A DNA stretch of 64,000 nucleotides from Candidatus Flexifilum breve (GCA_016717205.1 JADKGC010000004.1:434001-498000), one strand, 5' to 3'. Numbered from the stretch's first letter, positions 49,432-58,840 are shown. Notes: a model not told the origin generated them from the sequence alone. A program made the numbers and translations.

Positions 49432-51942
49432 ATGAGACGTTTGTACAGGGTCGTTTCAGACAGCATTCGACACCTGACAGAAGCACCACTGTCCAACACA
49501 CACGGTACTGCTGAGTACACGCGTCAGGTTTTTGGCGCCATGATGCTCATCGGTGCGCCGGTTCTGGTCGTCTATCTGGCGCTGTGGGCCGTTCTCGCGC
49601 CGCAGCGCATGGATCGGCTGGGCTTCGGCCTCGTCTTTGCTCTGTGTTCGGGACTTTGCCTCGTGATAGCGCGGACGCGCTATTTTCACCTCGCTCAATA
49701 TCTCTTTGTGGGCGTCACTTTCGCGCTGGCGACCGTCACGGTGGCCACGGCGGGCGGGACGCTCGCGCCCTACTACGGCATCTATCTGGTCGTCATCATT
49801 CTGGCCGCGTGGTTGAGCGGTTGGCGGCTGGCGGGCATCATCACGGTGCTGACAATTATTGTGGGCTTCGGTATGGCGCTGCTGCTGGAGAATGGCCTGC
49901 TCCCGCGCCCGTTTGGAACGCCGCTTACGGCGTGGCTGACCAATACTCTGCTGATCAGCATCATTACGTTGTTCAGCTATACGCTGGGGCTGCGCGTGAA
50001 TACCGCGCTTAAGCGAGTCACGGACGAGCTGGACGAGCGCAAGAAGCTGGAAACCGCGCTGCGCATGAGCGAAGAACGTTATCGCCTCATCACGAGCAGC
50101 ATGTCCGACTACACCTTCCAGACGGCGGTTGCCGCCGATGGTTCGGTCACGCCGATCCTGATCGGCGGCGCGTTTGCTACGATCACGGGCTATTCGCCCG
50201 AAGAATACATCGCTCAAGGTGGCTGGCCGGCGATTGTGCATCCCGAAGATCGCGACCAGGACTCCGGGGATATGGAGCGCCTGCATCATAATCAACGCTC
50301 GGTGAGTGAACTCCGCATCGTCGCCAAGAATGGGGACATCCGCTGGGTACGCGTGTACGCCAACCCGGTGTGGGATGAGGAAGCACAGCGTCTGGCTGGC
50401 ATCAATGGGGCGGTCCAGGATATTACTGAGCGGAAACTGGCCGAAGAAGCGCTGCGCGAGAGTGAACAGCGCTACCGTCGGATCAGCAGCATCATCTCGG
50501 ATTATGCGTATGCGTATCGCGTCCATCCGGACGGGACTTACGAGCTGGACTGGCTGACCGAGGATTCGTATCGCCGCGTGACCGGCTATGACCGACAGAT
50601 CGCCAATGTCCCGTATGCCAAATACCTCCCGGAGGATATGCAGCGCGCGCAGCAGGATGTTGAAGAGACGGTGCGCGGCAACGCCACGTCTGGAGAATAC
50701 CGAATCATCACGCAGGGCGGGGAACAGCGCTGGGTCAGCATCCGCCGTCACGTCGAACGCGACGCCGCGGGCCGCGTGGTGCGTTTCTACGGCGCGTCAC
50801 AGGACATCACGGATATCAAACATCTTGAAGCTGAACTCCAGCAGTACGCCGCGCATCTGGAACAGTTGGTTGAAGAGCGCACGGCGCAGCTGCGCAGCAC
50901 CAAAGAGCAGATCGAGATCGTGCTCAACCACTCGACGGACGCCATCGCTCTGATCCAATCGAACGGTGACATCAAGACGATGAACCCGGCGTTTGTTTCG
51001 ATGTTTGGCAACCAGGTCTCCGACTGCATTGAGCGCATTCTGTGGGTGCTGGCGGATGATTCGCATCGTGTTTTGGTGGGTCAGGCGTTGATCCGCGCGC
51101 TGCAAGAACAGGAACCGCTGCGCGTCGAAACGCAAATCCTCGCGCAGGATGGCCGCGAACGTGACTTTGATCTCGCTTTTATCCCCGTGCAGTTGGCCGA
51201 TGAATCCGGCGCAAACGGCCTGCTCGTCAGCGCGCACGATATTACCAGCCTGAAGGAGATCGAGCGCTTCAAGGCGCGTTTCGTTCAGGATGCGCTGCAC
51301 GACATGGCGACACCGATCATGGGACTGACGACGCGCCTGTATCTACTGCGCCGCGCGCCTGACCGGGTCGATGAGCACGTGCGCGCGCTGGAAAATCAGG
51401 TGCAGCACTTGCGCAACCTGCTGGCGGATCTGCGCATGCTGTCGCAGATGGATCGGGGTGAACTGCAGCTCGAATTCACGACCGACGACCTGAACCGCGT
51501 GGTGCGTCGGGTGTTTGATACGTATGAACCCGTCGCCATCAGCAAGCAGCAAACGCTGACGCTCACCATGGACGATAACTTGCCGCTGCTGACAATCGAT
51601 GGGCGGCAGATCGAACGCGCACTGGTCAACCTGATTTCGAACGCGGTCAACTACACGCCGGAAGGCAAAACGATCACCATTCGCACGCAGTTGGAGGATG
51701 GTTTCGCGGTGTTCGCAGTGAGCGATCAGGGGATCGGCGTGCCACCGGACGAACTCCCGCGCATCTTTGAACGGTTCTACCGCACCGACCGCGCGCGCAA
51801 AACCCAGACGAGCGGCACCGGGTTGGGCTTAGCCATCGTCAAGGAAATCGTTGAGCTGCACCGTGGTTCGGTCGGTGCGACGAGCGAAGTCGGGCAGGGC
51901 AGCACGTTCGTCGTGCGTCTGCCGTGTGGCAGCCCGCTATAG
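49432..51942 (+). CDS. Membrane sensor histidine kinase with three PAS domains
   Basis: 836 aa. Five or six N-terminal TM helices (about residues 33-188) and a short coiled linker precede PAS1 (about 214-335, GGAFATITGYSPEEYI), PAS2 (340-465, TEDSYRRVTGYDRQIA) and PAS3 (495-610). The phospho-acceptor is His623 in DALHDMATP. The ATPase domain has the N-box LVNLISNAVNYTPEGK, DQGIGVP and GTGLGLAIVKEIV. No receiver or regulator gene adjoins it, so its partner is encoded elsewhere. It overlaps the convergent CPBP gene by 6 bp. Confidence 0.95.
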   Translation: MRRLYRVVSDSIRHLTEAPLSNTHGTAEYTRQVFGAMMLIGAPVLVVYLALWAVLAPQRMDRLGFGLVFALCSGLCLVIARTRYFHLAQYLFVGVTFALATVTVATAGGTLAPYYGIYLVVIILAAWLSGWRLAGIITVLTIIVGFGMALLLENGLLPRPFGTPLTAWLTNTLLISIITLFSYTLGLRVNTALKRVTDELDERKKLETALRMSEERYRLITSSMSDYTFQTAVAADGSVTPILIGGAFATITGYSPEEYIAQGGWPAIVHPEDRDQDSGDMERLHHNQRSVSELRIVAKNGDIRWVRVYANPVWDEEAQRLAGINGAVQDITERKLAEEALRESEQRYRRISSIISDYAYAYRVHPDGTYELDWLTEDSYRRVTGYDRQIANVPYAKYLPEDMQRAQQDVEETVRGNATSGEYRIITQGGEQRWVSIRRHVERDAAGRVVRFYGASQDITDIKHLEAELQQYAAHLEQLVEERTAQLRSTKEQIEIVLNHSTDAIALIQSNGDIKTMNPAFVSMFGNQVSDCIERILWVLADDSHRVLVGQALIRALQEQEPLRVETQILAQDGRERDFDLAFIPVQLADESGANGLLVSAHDITSLKEIERFKARFVQDALHDMATPIMGLTTRLYLLRRAPDRVDEHVRALENQVQHLRNLLADLRMLSQMDRGELQLEFTTDDLNRVVRRVFDTYEPVAISKQQTLTLTMDDNLPLLTIDGRQIERALVNLISNAVNYTPEGKTITIRTQLEDGFAVFAVSDQGIGVPPDELPRIFERFYRTDRARKTQTSGTGLGLAIVKEIVELHRGSVGATSEVGQGSTFVVRLPCGSPL

Positions 51943-52743
51943 CAGTGTTAGCGACCGCCTTTTGTGCCCCGGTTCAAAGCGTTTGCTTCGGTTGAGACTG
52001 ATGAGCAACAGCACTGCGCTGATGCATAGGGTGGCGAGCAGCGGGTTGTAGCCTGAACCATAATTCGGTGTCATGAACGCTGCAATATTCGATGTGGCGT
52101 GTATTATCACTGAAGCGACGACACTTCTTTCCGTGAGCATATAGCCCCACCCAATGAGCATGCGGAAGAGAACTGTGTATATGGACTGCCATATTATCCA
52201 CCAGAGCGGGTTGCCAGTTTGAATAAAGGGGATGATGTGCCACAGCGCCCAGACGACCCCTAACCTCAGTCCAGCACCCCACAGTCCCCAGCGAGCTTGC
52301 AGAGGTTCGAAGGCATAGCCTTGCCAGCCGATTTCCTCAGCGAATGCCGCAATGAAGAAAACGATGCTCATCATGGCTAACGCGCCGAGGGGAAAGCTAG
52401 GATTCGGGGTGCCGTAGCCGAGCAGGACCGCCATGGCGTAAGCTGCGCCGAGCAGACCGGGCATGATCAGAAAGCTGACCGCGAACCAGCGGCGCGGGCG
52501 AAAGCGGTGCACTGCCAAGGCGCGTTGGAGGAACTGCTTGCTCCCTGAAGTGCCGTTCGCTCGCCATATGAGAATCAGCGCGGCGATGGTAGGGTTGACG
52601 GCCATTAACGCGCTGATTGGAAGCTTGATCGGGAGTTTGTCCACTGGCACGAGTGCGCCGGCCACCCAGAAGGGGAGCGAGAGCGCAAGAATCAGCCCAA
52701 AGAACACTGGGAGGGAGAACCGGGGTGGCGGATCGGTGATCAT
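51937..52743 (-). CDS. CPBP family membrane protein
   Basis: 268 aa, about seven TM segments. The motif EEIGWQG (about residues 137-143) keeps both Glu residues, but the usual Arg of EExGWRG is Gln here. VWALWHIIPF supplies the second histidine motif and IIHATSNI the third. The Arg-to-Gln change may lower protease activity or indicate a non-catalytic role. Confidence 0.85.
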   Translation of the reverse strand: MITDPPPRFSLPVFFGLILALSLPFWVAGALVPVDKLPIKLPISALMAVNPTIAALILIWRANGTSGSKQFLQRALAVHRFRPRRWFAVSFLIMPGLLGAAYAMAVLLGYGTPNPSFPLGALAMMSIVFFIAAFAEEIGWQGYAFEPLQARWGLWGAGLRLGVVWALWHIIPFIQTGNPLWWIIWQSIYTVLFRMLIGWGYMLTERSVVASVIIHATSNIAAFMTPNYGSGYNPLLATLCISAVLLLISLNRSKRFEPGHKRRSLTLL

Positions 52744-52831
52744 AGCGTCCCTGTTGATCGTTCCCGAAATAGCAAAGTGAGTGTAGCTGGTATACGCAGT
52801 TGCTGTCAGAAAGTTCTAGGGTGAGCAGGGG

Positions 52832-52869
52832 AACAAACAGCCCGTCTCTACGGAGACGGGCTGTTTGTT
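52832..52869. terminator. Bidirectional terminator
   Basis: A perfect 17-bp stem (AACAAACAGCCCGTCTC with its complement, loop TACG), 18 bases beyond the beta-glucosidase stop codon. T-rich ends on both strands allow termination either way. Confidence 0.9.
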
Positions 52870-52886
52870 TGGTTGATGGCGAAAAC

Positions 52887-55220
52887 TTAGCTCACTTGCG
52901 CCGTGGCGGTGAAGGCGCGCTGCACCTCGGTGACCGCGCCCGAGATCGTCAGGCTGCCGCGCAGTGGCAAATCGGCGGATGATGTGCCGACCATGACATC
53001 GACGGTGCCGGGGGCGACGATCAACTGGTGCGCCGCGTCGACGAAGGCCAACAGATTCACCGGGATAGTGAAGGTCACCGTGCGGGTTTGCCCCGGTTCC
53101 AGTGTCACACGCTGGAATGCCTTGAGTTCCTTCAAGGGGCGGGTGATGCCGCTCACGAGTTGATGCGTATACACCTGCACGACTTCGTCACCTGCGCGCA
53201 GACCGGTGTTGGTCACGTCGACCTGCACGCTGAATGCACCGTTCGCCGCCGCCGTCTCGCTGACGCGCAGGCTGCTGAGTTCGAATGTCGTGTAGCTCAA
53301 GCCGTAGCCGAACGGGTAGAGCGGGGAGGTCGGCATTTCGACGTAATCGCTCTTCCAGTTCGAGCGCCCGCCTGACGGACGGTGGCTGTAGAACACCGGG
53401 ATTTGGCCGACTCCGCGCGGGAAGCTGATCGGCAGCTTGCCGCCGGGGTTGACGTTGCCGAACAGCACATCCTTGATCGCCGCCGCGCCTTCTTCCGACG
53501 GGAACCAGCATTCGAGGATCGCCGGGATCTTCTCCGCCATCCAGCCGAGCGTCACCGGACGACCGTTGACGAGCACGAGCACGATCGGCGTTCCCGTATC
53601 ATAAACCGCCTTGACCAGATCCGCCTGTACGCCGGGGAGATCCAGCGTGGCGCGGTCGCGGGCTTCGCCAGACGTGGAATCGTCCGAGAGGCCGCCCTTA
53701 TCGCCGACCACGAGGATCGCGACATCCGCGCCCGTCGCCGCCGCGACCGCCGCCGCAAAACCATCGGTCGAGGTGTCGCGCACGCCGCAGCCCTGCGCGT
53801 AGACGATTTCGCTGTCGATATCGTCCGCGACCTTGACGGCCGTCAGAATGCTCTCCGTCTTGATGAAGTCATCGCTGACGACGATGCCCTGCGCTTTGGG
53901 CTGGTTGAAGACGTTGTCGGTCATCGCTTCGATCAGCGATTCCATGTGCGCGGGGTAGGAGTAGTCCCCGAACAGATTGCGGATGCTGTCCGCATTCGGG
54001 CCAATGACGGCGATCTTCTTGAGCGTCTTGGGGAGCGGCAGCAGGCTGCCCTCGTTGCGCAGCAGCACGATCGATTGTTCGGCCAGCGTGCGCGCCAACG
54101 CCCGCTCATCCGGCGTATCGAAGTGCACTGCCTCGGCGTCGACATACGGTTGCTCGAACAAGCCGAGCGCGAATTTCTGCTGCAGCAGGCGCAGCACTGA
54201 CTGATCAACCAGTTCAACGGGCACGTGCCCGGCTTCAATCGCTTTGACGAGTTCGTCACTGTAGGCGTCGGTGAAGGGCAGTTCGACGTCGATGCCCGCG
54301 TCGAGCGCGAGATGCGCCGCTTCTACGCGCGTCGTCGCGATGCGATGGTAGGTTTGCAGTTGGGTGACGGCGAAGTAGTCCGAGACGACCGTGCCGTCAA
54401 AACCCCATTCGCCGCGCAGCACATCGTTGAGCAGCCACTTGTTCGCGCCGCACGGGATGCCGTCGATTTCGTGGTAACCGTTCATGATCGAGGCGATGCC
54501 CGCTTCACGGACGACAGCTTCAAACGGGACGAGATACGTGTCGCGCAGTTCGCGCAGGGTGAGGTGCGCGGGTGACCAGTTCATGCCGCCTTCGGTCATG
54601 CCATAGCCGACGAAGTGCTTACCGGTCGCGATCACGCCGTCCGCCAGAGTCTGCCCTTGAATGCCACGCACGTAGGCCATGCCCATCTGCGAGACGAGAT
54701 ACGGGTCTTCGCCGAAGGTCTCTTCGACGCGGCCCCAGCGGGCATCGCGGGTGACGTCGAGCACGGGCGCGAGCGCGTGATGTCCGCCGACCGCGCGCAT
54801 TTGCTTACGGATGACATCGCCCATCGCTTCGACCAGTTCAGGCTGCCAGGTGCTCGCTACGCCAATCGCCTGCGGGAAGACAGTCGCGCCTTTGGCCATA
54901 TAGCCGGAACAGCATTCCTCATGCACGATGGCGGGAATCCGCAGCCGCGTATTGTCGAGCAGCCATTTTTGAATGGCGTTGGCGACTTCAGCGCTCTGCC
55001 GGGGGTTGACGTTGCTCGCGCCCCCGATGCGCGTGATGTGACCGATACCCAGTTTGAGTTTGGGCGCGCTTTTTTCCGGCGCGAACGTGATGTTGTCGAG
55101 CAGTTCGTAGACCCATGCGCTCCCCAACTGCGCGACTTTTTCAGCGAGCGTCATGCGCGCCAGCAAGTCAGCGCTGCGTTCCTCCGCCGAACGGGATGCA
55201 TCTTGATATGGAAGGGACAT
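52887..55220 (-). CDS. Glycoside hydrolase family 3 beta-glucosidase
   Basis: 777 aa, no signal peptide, so likely cytoplasmic. It has three domains: the (beta/alpha)8 barrel with RDARWGRVEETFGEDPYLV, KHFVGYG and the nucleophile Asp281 in TVVSDYFAV; the alpha/beta sandwich (SIVLLRNEGSLLPL, VIGPNAD); and a C-terminal FnIII-like domain (LSYTTFELSSLRVS; FQRVTLEPGQTRTVTFTI). Such enzymes release glucose or xylose from imported oligosaccharides. The ATG is 7 bases after the stop of the eroded permease gene, and the LacI-type operator at 55584 is upstream. Confidence 0.95.
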   Translation of the reverse strand: MSLPYQDASRSAEERSADLLARMTLAEKVAQLGSAWVYELLDNITFAPEKSAPKLKLGIGHITRIGGASNVNPRQSAEVANAIQKWLLDNTRLRIPAIVHEECCSGYMAKGATVFPQAIGVASTWQPELVEAMGDVIRKQMRAVGGHHALAPVLDVTRDARWGRVEETFGEDPYLVSQMGMAYVRGIQGQTLADGVIATGKHFVGYGMTEGGMNWSPAHLTLRELRDTYLVPFEAVVREAGIASIMNGYHEIDGIPCGANKWLLNDVLRGEWGFDGTVVSDYFAVTQLQTYHRIATTRVEAAHLALDAGIDVELPFTDAYSDELVKAIEAGHVPVELVDQSVLRLLQQKFALGLFEQPYVDAEAVHFDTPDERALARTLAEQSIVLLRNEGSLLPLPKTLKKIAVIGPNADSIRNLFGDYSYPAHMESLIEAMTDNVFNQPKAQGIVVSDDFIKTESILTAVKVADDIDSEIVYAQGCGVRDTSTDGFAAAVAAATGADVAILVVGDKGGLSDDSTSGEARDRATLDLPGVQADLVKAVYDTGTPIVLVLVNGRPVTLGWMAEKIPAILECWFPSEEGAAAIKDVLFGNVNPGGKLPISFPRGVGQIPVFYSHRPSGGRSNWKSDYVEMPTSPLYPFGYGLSYTTFELSSLRVSETAAANGAFSVQVDVTNTGLRAGDEVVQVYTHQLVSGITRPLKELKAFQRVTLEPGQTRTVTFTIPVNLLAFVDAAHQLIVAPGTVDVMVGTSSADLPLRGSLTISGAVTEVQRAFTATAQVS

Positions 55221-55227
55221 GACCTTG

Positions 55228-55490
55228 TTATCCTTTGAGTTCGCCGCTGGCCAAGCCAGTGACGATCGAGCGCTGTATGAAAATGTAGACTAACACTGCA
55301 TGCCAAGGGGCAGCGGCCACCCGGAATCGTCGGTGAAGACCAGCCGAGGCAGGAAAAACTCATTCCACGCTTTGATCGTCTGGAGCACAGTAATCGTGCT
55401 CAGCGCCGGACGCGCCAGCGGCAGCCGCACGTACCAGAAGAAGTCTAGTGTACCGCATCCGTGTAGATCTGCCGCATCTTCGCGTGTCAC
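55228..55490 (-). pseudogene. Remnant of a sugar ABC transporter permease (MalG type)
   Basis: REDAADLHGCGTLDFFWYVRLPLARPALSTITVLQTIKAWNEFFLPRLVFTDDSGWPLPLGM is the EAA loop and following helix of a CUT1 permease. About 25-40 residues are then deleted, and the frame resumes as VLVYIFIQRSIVTGLASGELKG and stop, the usual C-terminus. The N-terminal two thirds are gone. The stop codon lies 7 bp before the beta-glucosidase ATG, as expected for an operon that once carried transporter plus enzyme. Confidence 0.85.
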
Positions 55491-55576
55491 CGGAGCAGGG
55501 TAGGCGGCTCAGCACGCGCTGTTGATGACCAGCAAGTGGAACTTACAACCGTTCAAGTTTGCTCCTAACAAGTTCT

Positions 55577-55606
55577 ATACTATTTGCAAGCGTTTGCAAT
55601 CGGCAA
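55577..55606 (-). promoter_or_regulatory. Promoter with LacI-type operator for the beta-glucosidase locus
   Basis: Leftward strand: TTGCCG (55601-55606), 18-base spacer, TAGTAT (55577-55582). The palindromic operator TTGCAAACGCTTGCAA (55584-55599) fills the spacer, so repressor binding would block polymerase directly. Confidence 0.75.
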
Positions 55607-55647
55607 ATAAAAAATCGCGCGTTGGTTTGCTCCTTTCGATTGGTGGA

Positions 55648-56691
55648 TCAGGCTCTAGGCGGAGCGCACGAATCACGGATGACGAGCTCAGTGCCGAGCG
55701 TCACCCGCCGGGCTTCTTTTTCCGGGTTGTCCAGCTTTTCGAGCAGCAGGCGGACGGCCACCTGTCCCATTTGAATGAGGGGCTGCCGAACAGTGGTCAG
55801 TTTGGGGTACACAATCGAGGCCTGCGGAATATCATCAAAGCCAACAATCGAAATATCGCCGGGGATATCGAGATTGAATTCGCGCGCGGCGTCCATCGCG
55901 CCGAACGCCGAGAGATCGTTCGCCGCGAAGATCGCGGTGGGGCGCTCGGGCAGTCGAAGCAGATTCAGCCCCGCCCGATACCCGCCTCCCGGCGTGTAAT
56001 CGCCCTCTGCGACCAAGGCGGGATTGTAGGCGACGCGCTGCTGTTTGAGCGCCGCGCGGTACCCATCCAGACGTTCGCTGGCGCTGTTCAACTCGTTCAG
56101 CCCGGCGATAAACCCGATGCGGGTGTGCCCGAGGCTGAACAGATAGTTGGTGAGGTCGTAGGCTCCCTGCCAGTTCGTCACGTCGACGGTGGTGCTGGGG
56201 CGCTCGTTGTACACCTGATCGACGAGCACATAGGGGAAGTCCTGCGTGGGCAGGGCTTGCAGATAGTTTTCGATGATGAGCGGTACCAACAGAATTAGGC
56301 CATCGACCAGCCCATTGGCGATCAGCTTGACGTAGTAAGCTTCTTTGCCTTCGTAGCGGTGGGTAGTGTACAGCATCAGGTCATACTGCGAATGCGCCAG
56401 TTCTTGATCGATGCCTTTGACGATTTCACTGATGTAGCCGTTGTCGATGCCGGGGACGAGCAAACCGATAATATTTGAGCGGCCACCCGCGAGGCTGCGT
56501 GCCTGCAAATTCACCACATAGCCGAGGCGTTCAGCCGCGGCGACGACTTTACGCCGTGTCTCTTCGTTGACGAATTCGAAACCGGAGAACACACGCGAAA
56601 CCGTCGAGTAGGAGACGCCCGCCTCTCGGGCGACATCGACAATAGTGACGCTGCTATGGGCTTTTTTACGCGGATTCTTGGGCACACTCAT
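55648..56691 (-). CDS. LacI family transcriptional regulator
   Basis: 347 aa. The N-terminal helix-turn-helix VTIVDVAREAGVSYSTVSRVFSGFEFVNEETRRKVVAAAERLGYVVN (about residues 15-58) is followed by the hinge ARSLAGGRSNIIGLLVPG and a periplasmic-binding-protein-like effector domain (GFIAGL, AIFAANDLSAFGAMDAAREF, ISIVGFDDIPQA, TTVRQPLIQMG). The ATG at 56691 is chosen over a TTG at 56700. Three operator-like sites nearby suggest it controls both itself and the beta-glucosidase locus. The effector is probably a sugar. Confidence 0.93.
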   Translation of the reverse strand: MSVPKNPRKKAHSSVTIVDVAREAGVSYSTVSRVFSGFEFVNEETRRKVVAAAERLGYVVNLQARSLAGGRSNIIGLLVPGIDNGYISEIVKGIDQELAHSQYDLMLYTTHRYEGKEAYYVKLIANGLVDGLILLVPLIIENYLQALPTQDFPYVLVDQVYNERPSTTVDVTNWQGAYDLTNYLFSLGHTRIGFIAGLNELNSASERLDGYRAALKQQRVAYNPALVAEGDYTPGGGYRAGLNLLRLPERPTAIFAANDLSAFGAMDAAREFNLDIPGDISIVGFDDIPQASIVYPKLTTVRQPLIQMGQVAVRLLLEKLDNPEKEARRVTLGTELVIRDSCAPPRA

Positions 56692-56743
56692 GAGAAACAA
56701 AATCCAGAAGCAATGTACTTCAAGTCAAAAAGGCTAATAGTAG

Positions 56744-56759
56744 CTGCAAGCGATTGCAG
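56744..56759. promoter_or_regulatory. LacI-type operator in the lacI leader
   Basis: CTGCAAGCGATTGCAG: perfect six-base arms around a central GCGA, matching the 55584 operator in its TGCAA half-sites. Confidence 0.7.
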
Positions 56760-56819
56760 GAATGCGCAGAAAATACGCTAACTTGAACCAGAAACTCGCA
56801 GTTTCTAGCGCAGGCCAGC

Positions 56820-56868
56820 GTGCAAGCGCTTTCAAGCAGAGACTAGCATGGATGAATCCCCTTGTCAA
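56820..56868 (-). promoter_or_regulatory. Promoter and operator of the LacI-family gene
   Basis: Leftward strand: consensus TTGACA (56863-56868), a 17-base spacer, TAGTCT (56840-56845). The operator TTGAAAGCGCTTGCAC (56820-56835) covers the predicted start of transcription, so the regulator should repress itself. Confidence 0.75.
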
Positions 56869-56940
56869 GCAAGTTATGACGATTGTCAGTGTGCGGTTAG
56901 GTGACGGGGAAGCTTCCGGCGCGGTGGCCCACGGCGAGGA

Positions 56941-58188
56941 TCAAGCGGTCACCGGGGAGCTGACCGCAAGCGGCAGGGTGATGCGGAAGCGCGTCAGTCC
57001 GTTGGGGGTGCTTTGAGCGTCGATGTGCCCATGATGAAGCTCAATGATCCGTTTGACCATTGACAGGCCGAGCCCCAGACTCGGGTGCTGACTGCGCGCC
57101 TCATCTGCCTTGTAAAAGCGCTCAAAGATGTGCCGCAGCCGTTCCGCCGGAATCCCCGCGCCGGCGTTGGTGACCTCCAGCAAGCAGTGGCCGTCGCTCA
57201 AACATTCATAGCACACATGAATCGCTCCACCGACCGGGGAGAAGCGGATGGCATTCAGCAGCAGTTCGTTGATCGCTTCGCGTATCAGCTCAGCATCAAA
57301 GTGCACGCGGAGACGATCCGGCGTGATCGCGGCGACAATCTCAATGGCTTGCTGCGCCGCGTCGCGCTGGCGGTCGTCGACAGCGCGCAAAATGAGGTCA
57401 TTCAGCGAACCGACTTGCAGTGTCAGCTCATTCAGGCTGTCCAGCCGCACCATGTGCTGCAGTTGTTCGAGCGCGTGGCTTAAGTGGAAGACCTGCTCCT
57501 CAATTTCTGCGAACTTCTCGTGGCGGCGCTGCTCATCGGCTGTCCGCTGGACGATGTAGAGGCTGGTGATGATGGTGGCGAGCGGCGTGCGCAGATCGTG
57601 TGACAGGTTGCGCATGACGTCAGTGAGGAGTTTGGCGCGCTGTTTTTCGACCTCAAGCTCGACTGTCTGCTGTTCAAGCAGCTTCCGCTGCCGCAGATCG
57701 ATGACAACGAGATAAATCAGCCGCGTCTGTTCGATCAGAATAGTGTTGCCGAGGACATAGGTCGGGAGCATCAGCTCATTGTGATGCCGAAACGCAAATT
57801 CCTCTGCCAGACTCGTCTGCGTGGCGAGCCCGGCCAAAAACTGACGCAGCCGCAGTTGTTCGCTAGGCGCCACATAGTCTTCGATGCAGTGCGCGATGAG
57901 TTCGGTTGGGGCATAGCCGAGAAATTCGCAGAAGAAGTGGTTGGTGTAGAGAATGATGCCGCTCGGCGCGATTGTGACCGCTCCCTGCTGCATCTCTTCA
58001 ATCAGCAGGCGATAGGGTTGATCGGCGCCTTCCAGCGTGTAGACCTGCCGCCCATGCTCGGTGGAGACGACGAGCGCATCGACTTCACCGCGGCGAATCG
58101 CTTCCAGCGTCGCTTCCGTTTCTTTCAAACGAGCTTGCAGCGCGGCATTTTCGTCCAGCAGTTGTTGATAGGTGTTTGGGATAGACAT
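56941..58188 (-). CDS. PAS-sensor histidine kinase, last gene of the kai operon
   Basis: 415 aa, soluble. An N-terminal helix (about 8-35) leads into a PAS domain (about 55-165, LLIEEMQQGAVTIAPSGIILYTNHFFCEFLGYAPTELI). The phospho-acceptor is His197 in NLSHDLRTPL. The ATPase domain has NELLLNAIRFSPVGG, NAGAGIP and LGLGLSMVKRIIELHHG. Unlike cyanobacterial SasA it has no KaiB-like domain of its own; two KaiB genes precede it, the nearer by 28 bp. It is the likely output kinase of the operon; its response regulator is not in the window. Confidence 0.92.
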   Translation of the reverse strand: MSIPNTYQQLLDENAALQARLKETEATLEAIRRGEVDALVVSTEHGRQVYTLEGADQPYRLLIEEMQQGAVTIAPSGIILYTNHFFCEFLGYAPTELIAHCIEDYVAPSEQLRLRQFLAGLATQTSLAEEFAFRHHNELMLPTYVLGNTILIEQTRLIYLVVIDLRQRKLLEQQTVELEVEKQRAKLLTDVMRNLSHDLRTPLATIITSLYIVQRTADEQRRHEKFAEIEEQVFHLSHALEQLQHMVRLDSLNELTLQVGSLNDLILRAVDDRQRDAAQQAIEIVAAITPDRLRVHFDAELIREAINELLLNAIRFSPVGGAIHVCYECLSDGHCLLEVTNAGAGIPAERLRHIFERFYKADEARSQHPSLGLGLSMVKRIIELHHGHIDAQSTPNGLTRFRITLPLAVSSPVTA

Positions 58189-58216
58189 CTGACTGGTGCT
58201 ACCCTATATCATCTCG

Positions 58217-58519
58217 CTAGGTCGGGTTGGTCGTGAAGTGTTCCATATCTATAGCGCTGCCAATGGTTCGGATCATCGGCATGGGCTGGTGTTTGATGAG
58301 CGTGGGTGTCGCGATCACATCGGCACCTTCTGCCGCCTGCGGATACTGAAACACATCGACCACGCGCAGTTCGTAGTTTCCGGAAAAATGCTCCTCACAC
58401 TGACGTTGAACCAGGGCTATCGTCCAGAGTGAGCGGACAGTGTGACCAGCAACGTATAGGGTAAACACGTGCTGCTGGCCAAGTGGGGGGCAATGCTGGA
58501 AGTCGGTCTCGCGGTTCAT
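58217..58519 (-). CDS. kaiB: KaiB-like protein, divergent copy
   Basis: 100 aa, thioredoxin-like fold. VFTLYVAGHTVRSLWTIALVQRQCEEHFSGNYELRVVDVFQYPQAAEGADVIATPTLIKHQPMPMIRTIG follows the KaiB pattern (LYVAG, VVDV, P-Q-A, ATPTL). The C-terminal part after RTIG departs from KaiB: the conserved GDLS-x5-VLxGL segment is replaced by SAIDMEHFTTNPT. It lies 12 bp after kaiB1. A SasA-type docking or antagonist role is possible. Confidence 0.85.
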   Translation of the reverse strand: MNRETDFQHCPPLGQQHVFTLYVAGHTVRSLWTIALVQRQCEEHFSGNYELRVVDVFQYPQAAEGADVIATPTLIKHQPMPMIRTIGSAIDMEHFTTNPT

Positions 58520-58531
58520 CGTCTTTTCACA

Positions 58532-58840
58532 TCAAGTTGGCATTTGCAGCCCGATCAAGACTTTTTCAGTATTCGACAGATCGCCATAGACTTTGCGCAC
58601 CGGACTGGGGAACAACCGCACCAGCGTTGGGATGACGATGATCTGGTCGCGTTCCGCCAACTGCGGGTTGTCGATCAAGTCGACGATCTGGATTTCATAA
58701 GTTTTGTCCGCCAGATACGCGTCACACAAGCGGCGAAGATTGGCCGACGCCATTACGGAACGGGGGGTTTGCCCCGCGACATACAGGCGAAATGTCCAAA
58801 CATCTCTATTGGGGGCCGCACACTGTTCGGCGTCACTCAT
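58532..58840 (-). CDS. kaiB: KaiB circadian-clock-type protein
   Basis: 102 aa from ATG 58840. FRLYVAGQTPRSVMASANLRRLCDAYLADKTYEIQIVDLIDNPQLAERDQIIVIPTLVRLFPSPVRKVYGDLSNTEKVLIGLQM is a nearly complete KaiB, including NPQLAE, IPTL and the GDLSxxxxVLIGL segment used in the fold-switched, KaiC-bound form. The start overlaps the kaiC stop by 8 bp, so the two are translationally coupled. Confidence 0.94.
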   Translation of the reverse strand: MSDAEQCAAPNRDVWTFRLYVAGQTPRSVMASANLRRLCDAYLADKTYEIQIVDLIDNPQLAERDQIIVIPTLVRLFPSPVRKVYGDLSNTEKVLIGLQMPT

